Part shown: piece by piece, positions 53,754 to 63,944 of the stretch
Numbering within the stretch: the stretch's first letter is position 1
Layout of the letters: each line of letters starts with the position of its first letter
NCBI GenBank assembly: GCA_040905685.1
Contig: JBBDRB010000040.1
Coordinates: 62,001 to 126,000 of the forward strand
DNA length: 64,000 nucleotides
Origin: JBBDMU01 sp040905685
GTDB taxonomy: Bacteria; Bacteroidota; Rhodothermia; Balneolales; Natronogracilivirgulaceae
Reading direction: 5' to 3'
Program-made: the position numbers and the translations under genes
The notes under the pieces: generated by a model
The model's database searches: none
The model's input: only the letters and a program-made list of their open reading frames with translations
Told to the model about the DNA's origin: nothing

Positions 53754-54875
53754 TTAGGCAAAACGGTCAGCCAGGCGGTTAATCAAATAGCTGCTTTCCT
53801 CGAGGGCCTGTTCTGCGAAATCACCGAAAAAGTCACTGATGGCGTTGAACTCGTCAATAAAACCCTGGCGATCACCTTTTTTTACCAGTTCTACCAGATT
53901 ACTATGATGTTCAAAAAACTCAATCAGCAGTGTTCTCCGTTCAAAATTGGCAAAAACGATATCGGCATAGAGCTCGGCATCCTGAGCGAATATACGGCCG
54001 GTCATCATCAGTTCGGCACGGTAGATCGGGCTGGAGAAATCCGTGATCTCACCGGGTTTTAGATTAAACTGTTTCATGAACGAGCCGTGAAGCAAGGCCA
54101 CAAAGTGGCGCAGGCCCTGAATCAGGTTCATGGCATGATCGTGGCCTTCGGGATCAACTTCTTTTACCCTCAGACCCCATAATGAGAATTGCTCGGTGAG
54201 CCATGCATAGTTTTCCCGGCCCCGTCCCGGGCAAACCATCATCAGCTGCTTGGACAAATTATCCACATCGGGCCCGTGCATCGGATGAAGCCCCACCACG
54301 GGTCCGCTGTGAAACTCCATCATGCAATCCAGGATCTGGGCTTTATTACTGGTAAAATCGGCCAGTATGGTATCCTTGTTGAGATGAGGAGTGAGTTTTT
54401 CAATAACATCCCTGGTGATGTTAATAGGCACGGAAACGATGGCCACATCAATCCCGTCTGTCAGAACATCGATGCGGCCCCAGTCATCTTTCTCAAGAAT
54501 GCGGACCTGGTGTCCGCTTGACCGGGCCATGCGGGCATACAGGCTGCCCATCCCACCCCGGCCGCCGACAACCAGAAAGGTCTTCGACGAGGTGGTTGAC
54601 CGCGGGAACGCCGCGTCGGACTGGCTGGCCCGCGAAGCGCTCATGATCATCCGTAGAAAATCTTCGGCCCAGTCCGGGTCCAGATCAAATTTTATTGCTT
54701 TGTTACGAAACGATATTACTTTTTCGGATTCGCGGTCGGCGACAAAAATGGGTAATTTGTTTTGTATTTTTGTGTCACGTACATTTTTGACTACATCGTT
54801 TCTTTCCTGCAGTAATTCGAGAATCCGGGTATCGATGTCGTCGATGCGGATTCGGTGGTTGTTTAAGGATTTCAT
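53754..54875 (-). CDS. tyrA: Bifunctional chorismate mutase/prephenate dehydrogenase
   Basis: Makes 4-hydroxyphenylpyruvate, the tyrosine precursor. The N-terminal chorismate mutase domain is HRIRIDDIDTRILELLQERN with VADRESEKVISF (about 1-95). The dehydrogenase starts at FLVVGGRGGMGSLYARMARS (about 104) and includes VGLHPMHGPD and the C-terminal helical domain. At 373 residues it matches E. coli TyrA. No aroF or pheA gene is adjacent. Confidence 0.93.
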   Translation of the reverse strand: MKSLNNHRIRIDDIDTRILELLQERNDVVKNVRDTKIQNKLPIFVADRESEKVISFRNKAIKFDLDPDWAEDFLRMIMSASRASQSDAAFPRSTTSSKTFLVVGGRGGMGSLYARMARSSGHQVRILEKDDWGRIDVLTDGIDVAIVSVPINITRDVIEKLTPHLNKDTILADFTSNKAQILDCMMEFHSGPVVGLHPMHGPDVDNLSKQLMMVCPGRGRENYAWLTEQFSLWGLRVKEVDPEGHDHAMNLIQGLRHFVALLHGSFMKQFNLKPGEITDFSSPIYRAELMMTGRIFAQDAELYADIVFANFERRTLLIEFFEHHSNLVELVKKGDRQGFIDEFNAISDFFGDFAEQALEESSYLINRLADRFA

Positions 54876-54950
54876 TGATTAAATTAAAGCATTTGGGTTT
54901 ACTGCACGCTTCGGTTCACTCCAGCACGTTGTTACAGGTATGTCGCTCCT

Positions 54951-54966
54951 TCCCGGCGCGATCAGC
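54951..54966 (+). repeat. 16-bp repeat, copy 1
   Basis: TCCCGGCGCGATCAGC in the 251-bp gap between tyrA and uvrB. The same 16 bases occur at 63950-63965. Otherwise this gap holds nothing I recognise. Confidence 0.3.
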
Positions 54967-55126
54967 GCAGCAAAATGTGGATGAACGAAACAAAGTATTA
55001 AATAATTTATCAGGGCGAATTTTCAATTTGATTAAACAAAATAAATAATTTGAACGACTGTTTTTGACAAATGCATAAGGAAAAAGATAATCACGACAAC
55101 CATCTCCTGACCGAGACCACCAACTA

Positions 55127-57175
55127 ATGTCCGCTTTTACTTTAGATTCTCCGTTTGAACCGGCCGGCGATCAGCCTGAGGCCATCCGTGAACTGCTGGA
55201 AGGCCTGGACCGGGGGGATAAATTCCAGACGCTGCTGGGCATTACCGGCTCGGGCAAAACGCGCACGATTGCCTCCGTCATCGAGCAGTATGGAAAGCCC
55301 ACGCTGGTAATGAGCCATAATAAAACACTCGCGGCCCAGCTATACCGCGAACTGAGCGATTTTTTCCCCGATAACTGTGTCGAGTTTTTTATTTCCTATT
55401 ATGACTATTATCAGCCGGAAGCGTATATATCGGCTCAGGATAAATATATAGAAAAGGATCTATCCATTAACGATGAGATCCAAAGGCTGCGCCTGCGGGC
55501 CACCAGCTCGCTGCTCTCCGGACGCAAGGATGTGATCATTGTTTCTTCGGTAAGCTGCATCTATGGCATCGGATCCCCCAGCGAATACGAAAAGCTGGTA
55601 ATCCGCCTGAAAACCGGGACTGAAGTGCCCAGGAACAAGCTGCTGTATGACCTCGTGGAGCTGCACTATGTCCGCAACGATATTGAATTTCAGCGATCCA
55701 CCTTCCGGGTGCGCGGCGATGTGGTCGACCTGATTCCGGCCTATCTGGAAAAAGCCCTGAGGATTACCTTCTGGGGAGATGAAATCGAGCAAATGGCTAT
55801 TTTTGATCCGGTTACCGGAAAAATACTTGAGGAGATAGATGAATTTACCATCTACCCGGCCTCCCATTATGTCACCTCGAAGGCCAGGCTGAAACAGGCC
55901 GTCGAGCAGATACGCGATGAGCTTGCCTGGCGGCTGGAAGTCTTGCAGAAAGAAGAAAAGTTCCTCGAAGCCCACCGTCTTGAGCAGCGGACCCTGTTTG
56001 ATATAGAAATGATGCAGGAAATCGGCTACTGCGCCGGCATCGAAAACTATTCACGCTACCTCGGTGGACGCAAACCCGATGAACGCCCCCATTGCCTGAT
56101 CGATTACTTTCCCCGGGATTATTTGATGGTAGTCGATGAGTCACACCAGACCGTCCCCCAGATCGGGGCCATGTACGGCGGGGACCGTTCCAGAAAGATT
56201 AACCTGGTAGAACACGGTTTCCGGCTGCCTTCCGCTCTGGATAACCGTCCGCTTACGTTCCCTGAATGGGAAAGCATGCTGAACCGGTGCATTTTTGTCA
56301 GCGCAACACCCTCGAATTACGAACTCGAGAAAAGTGAAGGCGCTTTTGTAGAACAGATTATTCGTCCCACCGGATTAATGGAGCCTGAGATTGAAGTTCG
56401 CCCTCTTAAAAACCAGATTGATGATATCATTGAGGAAATTCGCATACGGTTGCCAAAAAAAGAGCGGGTACTTTGCCTGACCCTCACCAAACGAATGAGC
56501 GAAGAGCTTTCGGAGTACCTGAAAAACCTGGGGATAAAGGCCGCCTATATGCATAGCGAGCTGGATGCCATGCAGCGGGTGGAGGTGCTGTACCGGTACC
56601 GCCGCGGTGATTTTGACGTGCTTGTAGGCATCAACCTGCTGCGTGAAGGCATTGATATTCCGGAATTAAGTCTGGCGGCTATTCTCGATGCCGATAAAGA
56701 AGGGTTTCTGCGGTCAGAAACGTCACTGTTCCAGATATCCGGACGTACGGCCCGGCACGTGGCAGGGAAAACGATATTTTATGCCGATAAAATGACCGAT
56801 AGCATGGCCGCGGTAATCAAGGAAACCGACCGCAGGCGGGCCATACAATTGGCATACAATACGAAACACGGCATTACACCCACCAGTATCGTGAAGGAAC
56901 TGAAGCCCCTGGTGGACCCCCGGTTGATCTCAAAAGAGGATGTTGATTTTGAGAAAGGGTATTATGAGCAGGAACAACCGCTTGAATTGGTTAAGGTAGC
57001 TGATAACGGCATCAGCTATAAGCCTAATCCGGCTATGAAAGAGGTGGTATTTAAGGATAAGAAGAAATTTCTGGACTATCTGCAAACCACCATGCAAACA
57101 GCGGCCAAAAACCTGGAGTTTGAGGAAGCGGCCAGGATCCGGGATCAGATAGAGCAGGTTGAAAAAGAACTTTGA
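55127..57175 (+). CDS. uvrB: Excinuclease ABC subunit B
   Basis: The DNA helicase-like damage-recognition subunit of nucleotide excision repair. Walker A is TGSGKTRTIAS, the damage-sensing hairpin is YYDYYQPEAYISAQD, and the C-terminal UVR motif that binds UvrC is EFEEAARIRDQIEQVEK. The length, 682 residues, is right, and helicase motifs V and VI are visible (RTARHVAGKTIFYAD). uvrA and uvrC are not in the window. Confidence 0.97.
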   Translation: MSAFTLDSPFEPAGDQPEAIRELLEGLDRGDKFQTLLGITGSGKTRTIASVIEQYGKPTLVMSHNKTLAAQLYRELSDFFPDNCVEFFISYYDYYQPEAYISAQDKYIEKDLSINDEIQRLRLRATSSLLSGRKDVIIVSSVSCIYGIGSPSEYEKLVIRLKTGTEVPRNKLLYDLVELHYVRNDIEFQRSTFRVRGDVVDLIPAYLEKALRITFWGDEIEQMAIFDPVTGKILEEIDEFTIYPASHYVTSKARLKQAVEQIRDELAWRLEVLQKEEKFLEAHRLEQRTLFDIEMMQEIGYCAGIENYSRYLGGRKPDERPHCLIDYFPRDYLMVVDESHQTVPQIGAMYGGDRSRKINLVEHGFRLPSALDNRPLTFPEWESMLNRCIFVSATPSNYELEKSEGAFVEQIIRPTGLMEPEIEVRPLKNQIDDIIEEIRIRLPKKERVLCLTLTKRMSEELSEYLKNLGIKAAYMHSELDAMQRVEVLYRYRRGDFDVLVGINLLREGIDIPELSLAAILDADKEGFLRSETSLFQISGRTARHVAGKTIFYADKMTDSMAAVIKETDRRRAIQLAYNTKHGITPTSIVKELKPLVDPRLISKEDVDFEKGYYEQEQPLELVKVADNGISYKPNPAMKEVVFKDKKKFLDYLQTTMQTAAKNLEFEEAARIRDQIEQVEKEL

Positions 57176-57218
57176 CACGTAACCATCAAAAGCCCAGCAG
57201 AAAGCGACCCAATACAAC

Positions 57219-57779
57219 ATGACCAACTACTTAAAGACCTTCATCAAAGATAAAAACGTAGCGTCTGTCGCACCGACTTCCGAAGGTGTTGTTAAGACGG
57301 TTTGTGAATCGATCGATTTTACTAAAGATCTTGTGATTTTTGAATATGGGCCGGGAAACGGGGTGTTCACCCACTATCTGCTGGAAAAGTTGAATGCAAA
57401 TTCAACGGTTATCCTCATTGAAACCAATGAGGAATTTGTGACCATTTTGAAGAAGATCAGGGATAAACGGGTTTCGGTATTCTTAGAGAGCGCCGAAAAT
57501 GTAGGCCGGATCACCAGCGAAGCCGGCGTGGACAAGGCCGATTATATTATCTCCGGCATCCCGTTTTCTTTCCTGAAAGCCAGGGTCAAGGATAAAATCC
57601 TGCTGGAAAGCCGGAAATTGTTAAAAACCGATGGGGTGTTTCTGGCCTATCAAACTTCCAGCCATTTGGAAAAGCCCCTTCAGAAGCACTTTAAAGATGT
57701 GACAACCCGGTTTAAATACCTGAACATACCACCCATGTGCCTGTATAAGGCCGAAGGGGTGAAAACCGAGTCATCGTAA
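57219..57779 (+). CDS. Class I SAM-dependent methyltransferase (PmtA-like)
   Basis: A 186-residue methyltransferase with motif I in IFEYGPGNGVFTHYLLEKL. The first block, SVAPTSEGVVKTV, resembles the start of phospholipid N-methyltransferases (S-I-A-P-S-S type). The acceptor could be phosphatidylethanolamine, rRNA or a small metabolite; the sequence gives no decisive motif. It follows uvrB by 43 bp and faces metK with 12 bp between. Confidence 0.65.
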   Translation: MTNYLKTFIKDKNVASVAPTSEGVVKTVCESIDFTKDLVIFEYGPGNGVFTHYLLEKLNANSTVILIETNEEFVTILKKIRDKRVSVFLESAENVGRITSEAGVDKADYIISGIPFSFLKARVKDKILLESRKLLKTDGVFLAYQTSSHLEKPLQKHFKDVTTRFKYLNIPPMCLYKAEGVKTESS

Positions 57780-57791
57780 ACGACTATTGGC

Positions 57792-58925
57792 TTAAAGGGC
57801 ATTCTGCAGTTTATCCATGTAATCAAGTTGTTCCCAGGGAAATTCATCGCGACCGAAATGCCCATAGGCTGCGGTCTGACGAAAGATCGGCTTGGTCAGG
57901 TCAAACCGGTTGATGATTCCCTGAGGGGAGCAGTCAAAGGTTTTTTGAACGGCTTCCGCCAGTTTGAGATCATCGGTTTTTCCCGTGGAAAACGTATCCA
58001 CAAAAACCGACACGGGCTCTGCCACACCGATTGCATAGGCTAACTGCACCAGGCATTCATCGGCAAGATCTGCAGCCACAATATTTTTAGCGATATGCCT
58101 GGCCGCATAGGCGGCGCTCCGGTCCACTTTTGTGGCGTCCTTTCCGGAAAAGGCTCCGCCGCCATGAGCGCCCCGGCCACCGTAGGTGTCGACTATGATT
58201 TTTCTCCCGGTGAGTCCGGTATCTCCGTGGGGGCCGCCGATAACGAAGTTTCCGGTAGGATTGACGTGGAATATGGTATCGTCATCCATCAGGTTCTGGG
58301 GGAGGACGTCAGCCATGAGATGTTTCTTCACCTCTTTTTTAATCTGTTCCTGAGCAATATCCCCATCGTGCTGGGTGGAGAGCACCACGGTATGGATTCG
58401 TGCCGGTTTGCCGTCGGAACCGTATTCAACGGTAACCTGGCTTTTGCTGTCGGGCCTTAGGTAAGGCATCAACGTTGTTTCTTTCCGGATCCGGGCCAGT
58501 TGCCTGACCAGATCATGGGCAAGCTGCAGGGTCATCGGCATATAAGTTGATGTTTCGCGGCTGGCATATCCGAACATCATGCCCTGGTCACCGGCGCCCA
58601 GTTTATCCACACCCATGGCAATATCAGAACTTTGCTGGTGAATGCTTACCAATACCCCGCACGATTCGGAATCAAACCGGTAGGCGGCTTTCGTATAGCC
58701 GATTTCCCGGATCACATTGCGAACCACTTCCTGAACATCGATATAGGCCTTTGTCGTCACCTCTCCGGAAACCACAGCCAGTCCTGTAGTAACCATGGTT
58801 TCCACAGCGACTCTGGAGTTGGGGTCCTGTTCGAGCATGGCATCCAGTATGGCATCGGATATTTGATCGGATACTTTGTCAGGGTGGCCTTCAGAAACAG
58901 ATTCGGAGGTAAATAGTTTTTTCAT
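57792..58925 (-). CDS. metK: S-adenosylmethionine synthetase
   Basis: Makes SAM from methionine and ATP. The ATG at 58925 gives MKKLFTSESVSEGHPDKVSD, where the family begins, with later blocks GAGDQGMMFGYAS and GGRGAHGGGAFSGKDATKVD. An open frame extends back to 59084 but reads through the ruvB 3' end and is not supported. It gives 378 residues. I see no SAM-type riboswitch in the 97 bp upstream. Confidence 0.97.
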   Translation of the reverse strand: MKKLFTSESVSEGHPDKVSDQISDAILDAMLEQDPNSRVAVETMVTTGLAVVSGEVTTKAYIDVQEVVRNVIREIGYTKAAYRFDSESCGVLVSIHQQSSDIAMGVDKLGAGDQGMMFGYASRETSTYMPMTLQLAHDLVRQLARIRKETTLMPYLRPDSKSQVTVEYGSDGKPARIHTVVLSTQHDGDIAQEQIKKEVKKHLMADVLPQNLMDDDTIFHVNPTGNFVIGGPHGDTGLTGRKIIVDTYGGRGAHGGGAFSGKDATKVDRSAAYAARHIAKNIVAADLADECLVQLAYAIGVAEPVSVFVDTFSTGKTDDLKLAEAVQKTFDCSPQGIINRFDLTKPIFRQTAAYGHFGRDEFPWEQLDYMDKLQNAL

Positions 58926-59022
58926 TTGATCAGCGTATGTTACAGGATGAATAAATATCGGCAGGAAGTTACAAAAAAGTTCTTCACACACAAAGTCAGG
59001 CGCGCCTAAATAACCAATATAC

Positions 59023-60054
59023 CTAACCGCTGCCCCCGGGAGGGAACAAGTTCGGCTCTGATGCGGCCGGTGGAGTAATTCCAAGATACTGATAGGCGCG
59101 CCGGGTCGTAATTCGTCCTTTCGGGGTCCGTTGAAGAAAACCCTCCTGGATTAAAAAAGGTTCGTAGACCTCTTCAATAGTGCCTTTTTCCTCGCCCACG
59201 GCGACCGCCAGGGTTCCGAGCCCTACGGGTCCGCCGCTGTAGTTCTGGATAATGGCATTGAGGATGCGTATATCCATATCATCCAGACCGTTAGCATCTA
59301 CATCAAGGGCGTTGAGAGCCTTGTCTGCGATCTTATCATCGATGGTTTGCTTGCCGTCAACATGAGCGAAATCCCGGGTTCGCCGCAGCAGCCGGTTAAC
59401 GATTCTCGGTGTGCCCCGGCTGCGACGGGCAATTTCATAGGCGCCTTTCTCGGTAATGCCCATGCCCAGGATATTGGCGCTTCTGACGGCGATCTGCTGC
59501 AAGAGTTCGGTTCCGTAATAATCCAGGCGGAGATCAATTCCAAAACGGGCCCGTAGCGGCGCGGTCAAAAGGCCTTTTCGTGTCGTTGCCCCGATGAGGG
59601 TGAACTTCTTGAGCTCAATCTGAATGCTGCGTGCGTTCGGCCCGGAATCGATCACAATATCGAGTTTGTAATCTTCCATGGCAGAATACAGGTATTCTTC
59701 AATAACAGGATTTAACCGGTGTATTTCATCAATAAACAGGACATCACCGTCTTCCAGATTGGTTAGCATGCCGGCCAGATCGCCCGGCTTTTCCAGGACG
59801 GGTCCGGTCGTGGGTTTTATCAGAACATCCATTTCCCGTGCAACTATGTTGGCCAGGGTGGTCTTTCCCAGGCCCGGGGGACCCGAAAGCATGACATGAT
59901 CAAGCGGTTCGCCTCTCATTTTGGCCGCTTTGATAAACACCGACAGATTGTCGAGTATTTTTTGCTGTCCTATAAAATCTTCAAGTTTAGCCGGCCTTAT
60001 AGAATGTTCAAATACAAGGTCCTTTTCATCTGAGTTGAGTAAAGGATTTGACAT
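59023..60054 (-). CDS. ruvB: Holliday junction helicase RuvB
   Basis: The ATPase motor of the RuvAB branch-migration complex. The P-loop is SGPPGLGKTTLANIVA at about residues 55-70, Walker B is DVLFIDEIHRLNP, the sensor block is IGATTRKGLLTAPLRARFG, and the C-terminal winged helix ends with TPKGRITTRRAYQYLG. Length is 343 residues, as expected. ruvA and ruvC are not present. Confidence 0.97.
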   Translation of the reverse strand: MSNPLLNSDEKDLVFEHSIRPAKLEDFIGQQKILDNLSVFIKAAKMRGEPLDHVMLSGPPGLGKTTLANIVAREMDVLIKPTTGPVLEKPGDLAGMLTNLEDGDVLFIDEIHRLNPVIEEYLYSAMEDYKLDIVIDSGPNARSIQIELKKFTLIGATTRKGLLTAPLRARFGIDLRLDYYGTELLQQIAVRSANILGMGITEKGAYEIARRSRGTPRIVNRLLRRTRDFAHVDGKQTIDDKIADKALNALDVDANGLDDMDIRILNAIIQNYSGGPVGLGTLAVAVGEEKGTIEEVYEPFLIQEGFLQRTPKGRITTRRAYQYLGITPPAASEPNLFPPGGSG

Positions 60055-60311
60055 AGGGTTAGGTGTAAAGAGAGTGTAAGGGGGCTGGGCCTTTATGATT
60101 AAACTGTTATATTAGTTACAAAGATACCATTACGAAGCATAAGAATCCTGTAATAGCCGTTATCATTACCGACGGTAAGATGAACATTTCATTAATCCAT
60201 GGCAGGTGGAAATCCGGTACAATGAATAAAATAACCTACATCAGGGACGGTGTTTCTGTCAATAATATTGATAAAAAGAACATCCGGTTTAAAAAAGTCG
60301 GCAAGGATGAA

Positions 60312-62420
60312 ATGCAACAGGAGCCATCGGGTGAACCTTTGCAGATCTCCGGGGCTGATTATTTTTTTAATTATGAACTGAGTTGGATCAAATTCAATGA
60401 AAGGGTCTTGCATGAAGCGCTCAATGAAGAAAATCCGATCCTGGAGCGGGTAAAATTCTTAAGCATTGTTTGCAGTAACCTGGATGAGTTTTTCCAGAAA
60501 AGGGTAGGCGGACTGAAACGGCAGCTTCAGGCCGGGGTAAATGACCCTTCCATCGATGGACTAACCCCTGCCGGGCAGCTCCTGAAAATTCGCGGGGAAG
60601 TCCGAACGATGATTACCGCCTTAAGGGAAAGCTTCTTTGAAGATATGATTCCGCTTTTGGCTGAGAACGGCATCATTTTTAAATCCTACACCGGGTTGAA
60701 TGCTGCACAGAAAAAGGTTATCGATGAATATTTCGATCATCAGCTGTATCCGATCCTGACGCCACTGGCCGTGGATCAGTCTCATCCTTTTCCTTTAATC
60801 TCCAACAAAAGCCGTTCCTTTGCCCTGGAACTGATGGATCTGAGAACAAAGGAAAAACTTTTTGCACGCATAAAAATCCCATCCAATCGCCCACGATGGC
60901 TGATAGCGGAGCAATCGGAGGGAAAACTCATTCTGATTGCCATCGAGGATGTGATCAAACAAAACGTCGGGCGTCTTTTCCCGGGCGCCGAAGTACTGTC
61001 GGCGAATATATTCCGCGTAACCCGCAATGCCGACATTGAAAGAAATGAAGAAGAAGCCGATGATTTGCTGGAGGTAATCGAAGGAGAGCTCCGCGAGAGA
61101 CGGTTTGCCGAAGTTGTTCGTCTGGAAATTGAAGCCGATACGCCCGATCGCATCAAGCAGCTGCTTCTGGAAAAGATGAAAATTACCCGGGAAGACATGT
61201 TTGAAATAAATGGTTTCATTGGTCTGGCCCAAAGCATTCAGGTTTATAATTTCGATGGGTTCAATAACCTGAAGTTCAGGAAATGGGTGCCTTCGCTGCA
61301 CCCGGCCTTCAGGCATGAAATGGAAGAGGTGCCCCCTTCGATTTTCAATATTATGCGTCAGGGTGAAATCATGGTGCATCATCCCTATCACAGCTTTGCA
61401 TCTTCGGTACAGCGTTTTGTCGAGGAAGCCTCCGACGATCCGGATGTGCTGGCTATCAAGCAAACCCTGTACCGCACTTCGAGCGATTCACCTCTGCTGC
61501 ATGCCCTCATGCGTGCGGCGGAACAAGGCAAGCAGGTTGCCGTTTTGATTGAGCTTAAAGCTCGTTTTGATGAAGAAAGGAACATCGGGTGGGCCCAGAA
61601 ACTGGAACGGGCCGGCGTTCATGTCAGTTACGGATTGGCGGGGCTGAAGATCCACTCCAAAGCGACGGTGGTGGTAAGACAGGAAGGGGAACGACTGAGG
61701 CGGTATGTGCATATCGGGACGGGGAATTATCACCCGTACACCGCGCAGCTGTATGAGGACATTGGCTTATTTACGTGCGATGAGGCGCTGGGATCCGATG
61801 TGTCCGGGCTGTTTAATTTCCTTACCGGCTTTGCTCCCGGACAAGCCTATAGCAAACTGCTGGTTGCGCCGAACCATATGCGGAACCGCATGATGAGGCT
61901 TATAGAGCATGAAACCGGCGAAGCCCACGAGGGCCGCCCATCCCGCATCATTGCCAAAATGAACAGTCTCGAAGATCCGCATATCATTCAAAAGTTGTAT
62001 GAGGCTTCCTCTGCAGGGGTTCGCATCGATCTGATTGTCCGGGGAGTGTGCCGGTTAAGGCCGGGTATCAGCAACCTGAGTGAAAACATTACGGTGCATT
62101 CCATTGTAGGCAGGTTTTTAGAGCATTCACGTATTTACTATTTTCAGAACAGCGGCTCCGATCTTTTTTTCATCGGATCGGCCGACTGGATGCGCCGCAA
62201 CCTGGATGCGCGGGTGGAAACGCTGGTTCCGATTGAAAATCCTAAGCTAAAGCAGTACCTAAGCTATCTGTTTACCCTGCTGGTCAGCGACAACAGGCAT
62301 CGCTGGATATTAGAGAGTGACGGTAATTACAAGCGTGTGGGGAAAAAAGAAGGAGAGCCCGGGCTGTCGATATATGAGGTGTTAATGAAGCATGCCATGA
62401 CCGGAAAATTATATGGTTAA
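60312..62420 (+). CDS. ppk1: Polyphosphate kinase
   Basis: Makes polyphosphate from ATP. The N-terminal block is FFNYELSWIKFNERVLHEAL, the phosphorylated histidine is in AGLKIHSKATVV, the second catalytic histidine is in LEHSRIYYFQ, and the phosphodiesterase-like repeats are in RDARVETLVPI-type text. The frame opens at 60180 and also has an ATG at 60222. The ATG at 60312 is chosen because AAGGA lies just ahead and the domain begins 19 residues later, giving 702 residues. An earlier start remains possible. Confidence 0.92.
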   Translation: MQQEPSGEPLQISGADYFFNYELSWIKFNERVLHEALNEENPILERVKFLSIVCSNLDEFFQKRVGGLKRQLQAGVNDPSIDGLTPAGQLLKIRGEVRTMITALRESFFEDMIPLLAENGIIFKSYTGLNAAQKKVIDEYFDHQLYPILTPLAVDQSHPFPLISNKSRSFALELMDLRTKEKLFARIKIPSNRPRWLIAEQSEGKLILIAIEDVIKQNVGRLFPGAEVLSANIFRVTRNADIERNEEEADDLLEVIEGELRERRFAEVVRLEIEADTPDRIKQLLLEKMKITREDMFEINGFIGLAQSIQVYNFDGFNNLKFRKWVPSLHPAFRHEMEEVPPSIFNIMRQGEIMVHHPYHSFASSVQRFVEEASDDPDVLAIKQTLYRTSSDSPLLHALMRAAEQGKQVAVLIELKARFDEERNIGWAQKLERAGVHVSYGLAGLKIHSKATVVVRQEGERLRRYVHIGTGNYHPYTAQLYEDIGLFTCDEALGSDVSGLFNFLTGFAPGQAYSKLLVAPNHMRNRMMRLIEHETGEAHEGRPSRIIAKMNSLEDPHIIQKLYEASSAGVRIDLIVRGVCRLRPGISNLSENITVHSIVGRFLEHSRIYYFQNSGSDLFFIGSADWMRRNLDARVETLVPIENPKLKQYLSYLFTLLVSDNRHRWILESDGNYKRVGKKEGEPGLSIYEVLMKHAMTGKLYG

Positions 62421-62427
62421 TGTATGG

Positions 62428-63210
62428 TCATTTGCCGGGCATGCTGTCCAGGGCACGAAGCATGTGCAATGCCCCGGACTGATACGTCCCCTTCATTTCA
62501 TATACTATATTAATAGAGGCTGTTCCACTATCAAAAGCATTCAGGTTGATAAGGGTATGGCCCAGATACCAATGTAACTTCTCCTTCATCCGGGGATGAA
62601 CAGCCGGTTTCGCCAGGGCAGATAGAAAAGCCTGTGCGGCATCTTCAAAACACTGCTCATTATATTGCAGGATCCCAAGGTTCAAAAAGGCCTGTGCTGC
62701 ATAGCTGTCATAGCGTTGGTCGGCGGTCAAATCGTTATAAACGCGGATCGCATCGTAGGGATCCCCCATAACCGCTGCATTAAAGGCAAAATGAAGCAGG
62801 GAATCGGCACCAACTAAATGCTGGTTTGCCGACCGGGTCACGAAAGGGCTTTCCAGTTCATGCAACTCAATCCGGGCCGTTGTCAGCGGCGGGGCTTCAT
62901 ACGCCGGATAAAAATAATTGATAAAAAAAATAACCATAAAAACGGCGGCCATCGCCGTGGCCCAACGGTAGTACCGGGCGGGTAAAGGTAGCTGTGTTCC
63001 CAGTTTTTTTTTATATAACTCATGCAGTAAGAGATTGACTTTCAGGTACTCCAGGTACTCTGGCCTGTTCAGGATCCGGATCCAGATTTCTTCTATTTCA
63101 TCTTGACTTAGTTTATCATGGAGGTATAGGTCAATAAGCTCTTCAATATGTTTATTATTATTTGGATTCACGGTTTTAGGGATTACGGAGAGAGTTAAGG
63201 ATTCGTGCAA
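62428..63210 (-). CDS. Membrane TPR protein, likely sigma-factor partner
   Basis: A 260-residue protein with a cytosolic N-terminal part (about 1-80), one membrane helix (ATAMAAVFMVIFFINYFYP, about 85-103) and a periplasmic TPR-like half (AAQAFLNLGILQYNEQCFED). This topology resembles anti-sigma proteins without an obvious zinc-binding motif. It lies 39 bp downstream of a sigma factor gene on the same strand. The start is TTG at 63210; a GTG at 63171 is an alternative. Anti-sigma action is an inference from position and topology. Confidence 0.55.
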   Translation of the reverse strand: MHESLTLSVIPKTVNPNNNKHIEELIDLYLHDKLSQDEIEEIWIRILNRPEYLEYLKVNLLLHELYKKKLGTQLPLPARYYRWATAMAAVFMVIFFINYFYPAYEAPPLTTARIELHELESPFVTRSANQHLVGADSLLHFAFNAAVMGDPYDAIRVYNDLTADQRYDSYAAQAFLNLGILQYNEQCFEDAAQAFLSALAKPAVHPRMKEKLHWYLGHTLINLNAFDSGTASINIVYEMKGTYQSGALHMLRALDSMPGK

Positions 63211-63249
63211 CTATGGCCTACAGATGCAGCACAACCCTGTTCCTTGCGT

Positions 63250-63792
63250 TTATTTCATCTTTTTTTGGATGCATTTTATTAATTTTTGAATAATCCGGTG
63301 TTTTTTGCTCCATACGCTGGCCGTGCTGATGTTGAATCTGGAGGCGATTTGATCGGATTCCACACCGGGATGACCAAATAAATAATCAAAAAATGTCCGG
63401 TGCTTTTCAGCCAGCATATTCAGGCAACTTTCCAATACTACAAGTTTTTCGTCATCCAGCAGCCGGCTTAACTGATTTGCGGGAATAGCCTGATAGATGA
63501 AATGATCATTTGAGATCATTTTTCCATTGTACCGGATGATACGGAGATAATTATTTCGGCAGCATTTAAGGATATAGGGATATACCCGCTGAGGGTCATT
63601 GATCTTTGCTGCTTTTATTTTATCCAGCGTACTTATCAGAGCCTGCTGGGCGCAATCTTCGGCGTCGGCGAGGGAGCTTCCCATCCGGCCGCGCAGGTAA
63701 TCGACTAAAACCGGGAATAACTCAGCAAGGATAGCATTAAGGCGTTTCTGGTCATCATCGAGAGTGGCCGTGACAAGCTCCGAACAATCCAT
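63250..63792 (-). CDS. ECF-like sigma-70 family RNA polymerase sigma factor
   Basis: A 180-residue sigma factor with region 2 (SLADAEDCAQQALISTLDKI, then YPYILKCCRNNYLRIIRYN) and region 4 (VESDQIASRFNISTASVWSKKHRIIQK), and no regions 1 or 3. It probably switches on a small regulon in response to an envelope signal, with the TPR membrane protein as partner. The right edge of the window, 63793-64000, has an AT-rich stretch and a hairpin but no gene that I can see. Confidence 0.85.
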   Translation of the reverse strand: MDCSELVTATLDDDQKRLNAILAELFPVLVDYLRGRMGSSLADAEDCAQQALISTLDKIKAAKINDPQRVYPYILKCCRNNYLRIIRYNGKMISNDHFIYQAIPANQLSRLLDDEKLVVLESCLNMLAEKHRTFFDYLFGHPGVESDQIASRFNISTASVWSKKHRIIQKLIKCIQKKMK

Positions 63793-63944
63793 ATAGTTTA
63801 TTGTTGATTTATAATAAAAGCATACTCTTAAATACGCAGGTCTGTGTAGGGTAAACGTAGCAAAAATTAATAATTTAATAATAAAATATATTAATAAGAA
63901 AATATAAAACAGGCAACCGCTCCCATACAGGAAAAACCTGCCGG

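Noticed and set aside
58926..59022. SAM riboswitch ahead of metK
   Set aside because: No recognisable conserved core or terminator hairpin is visible in this 97-bp region.
58926..59084. Longer N-terminus for MetK
   Set aside because: It overlaps the ruvB end and adds no conserved residues; the family begins at MKKLFTSESV.
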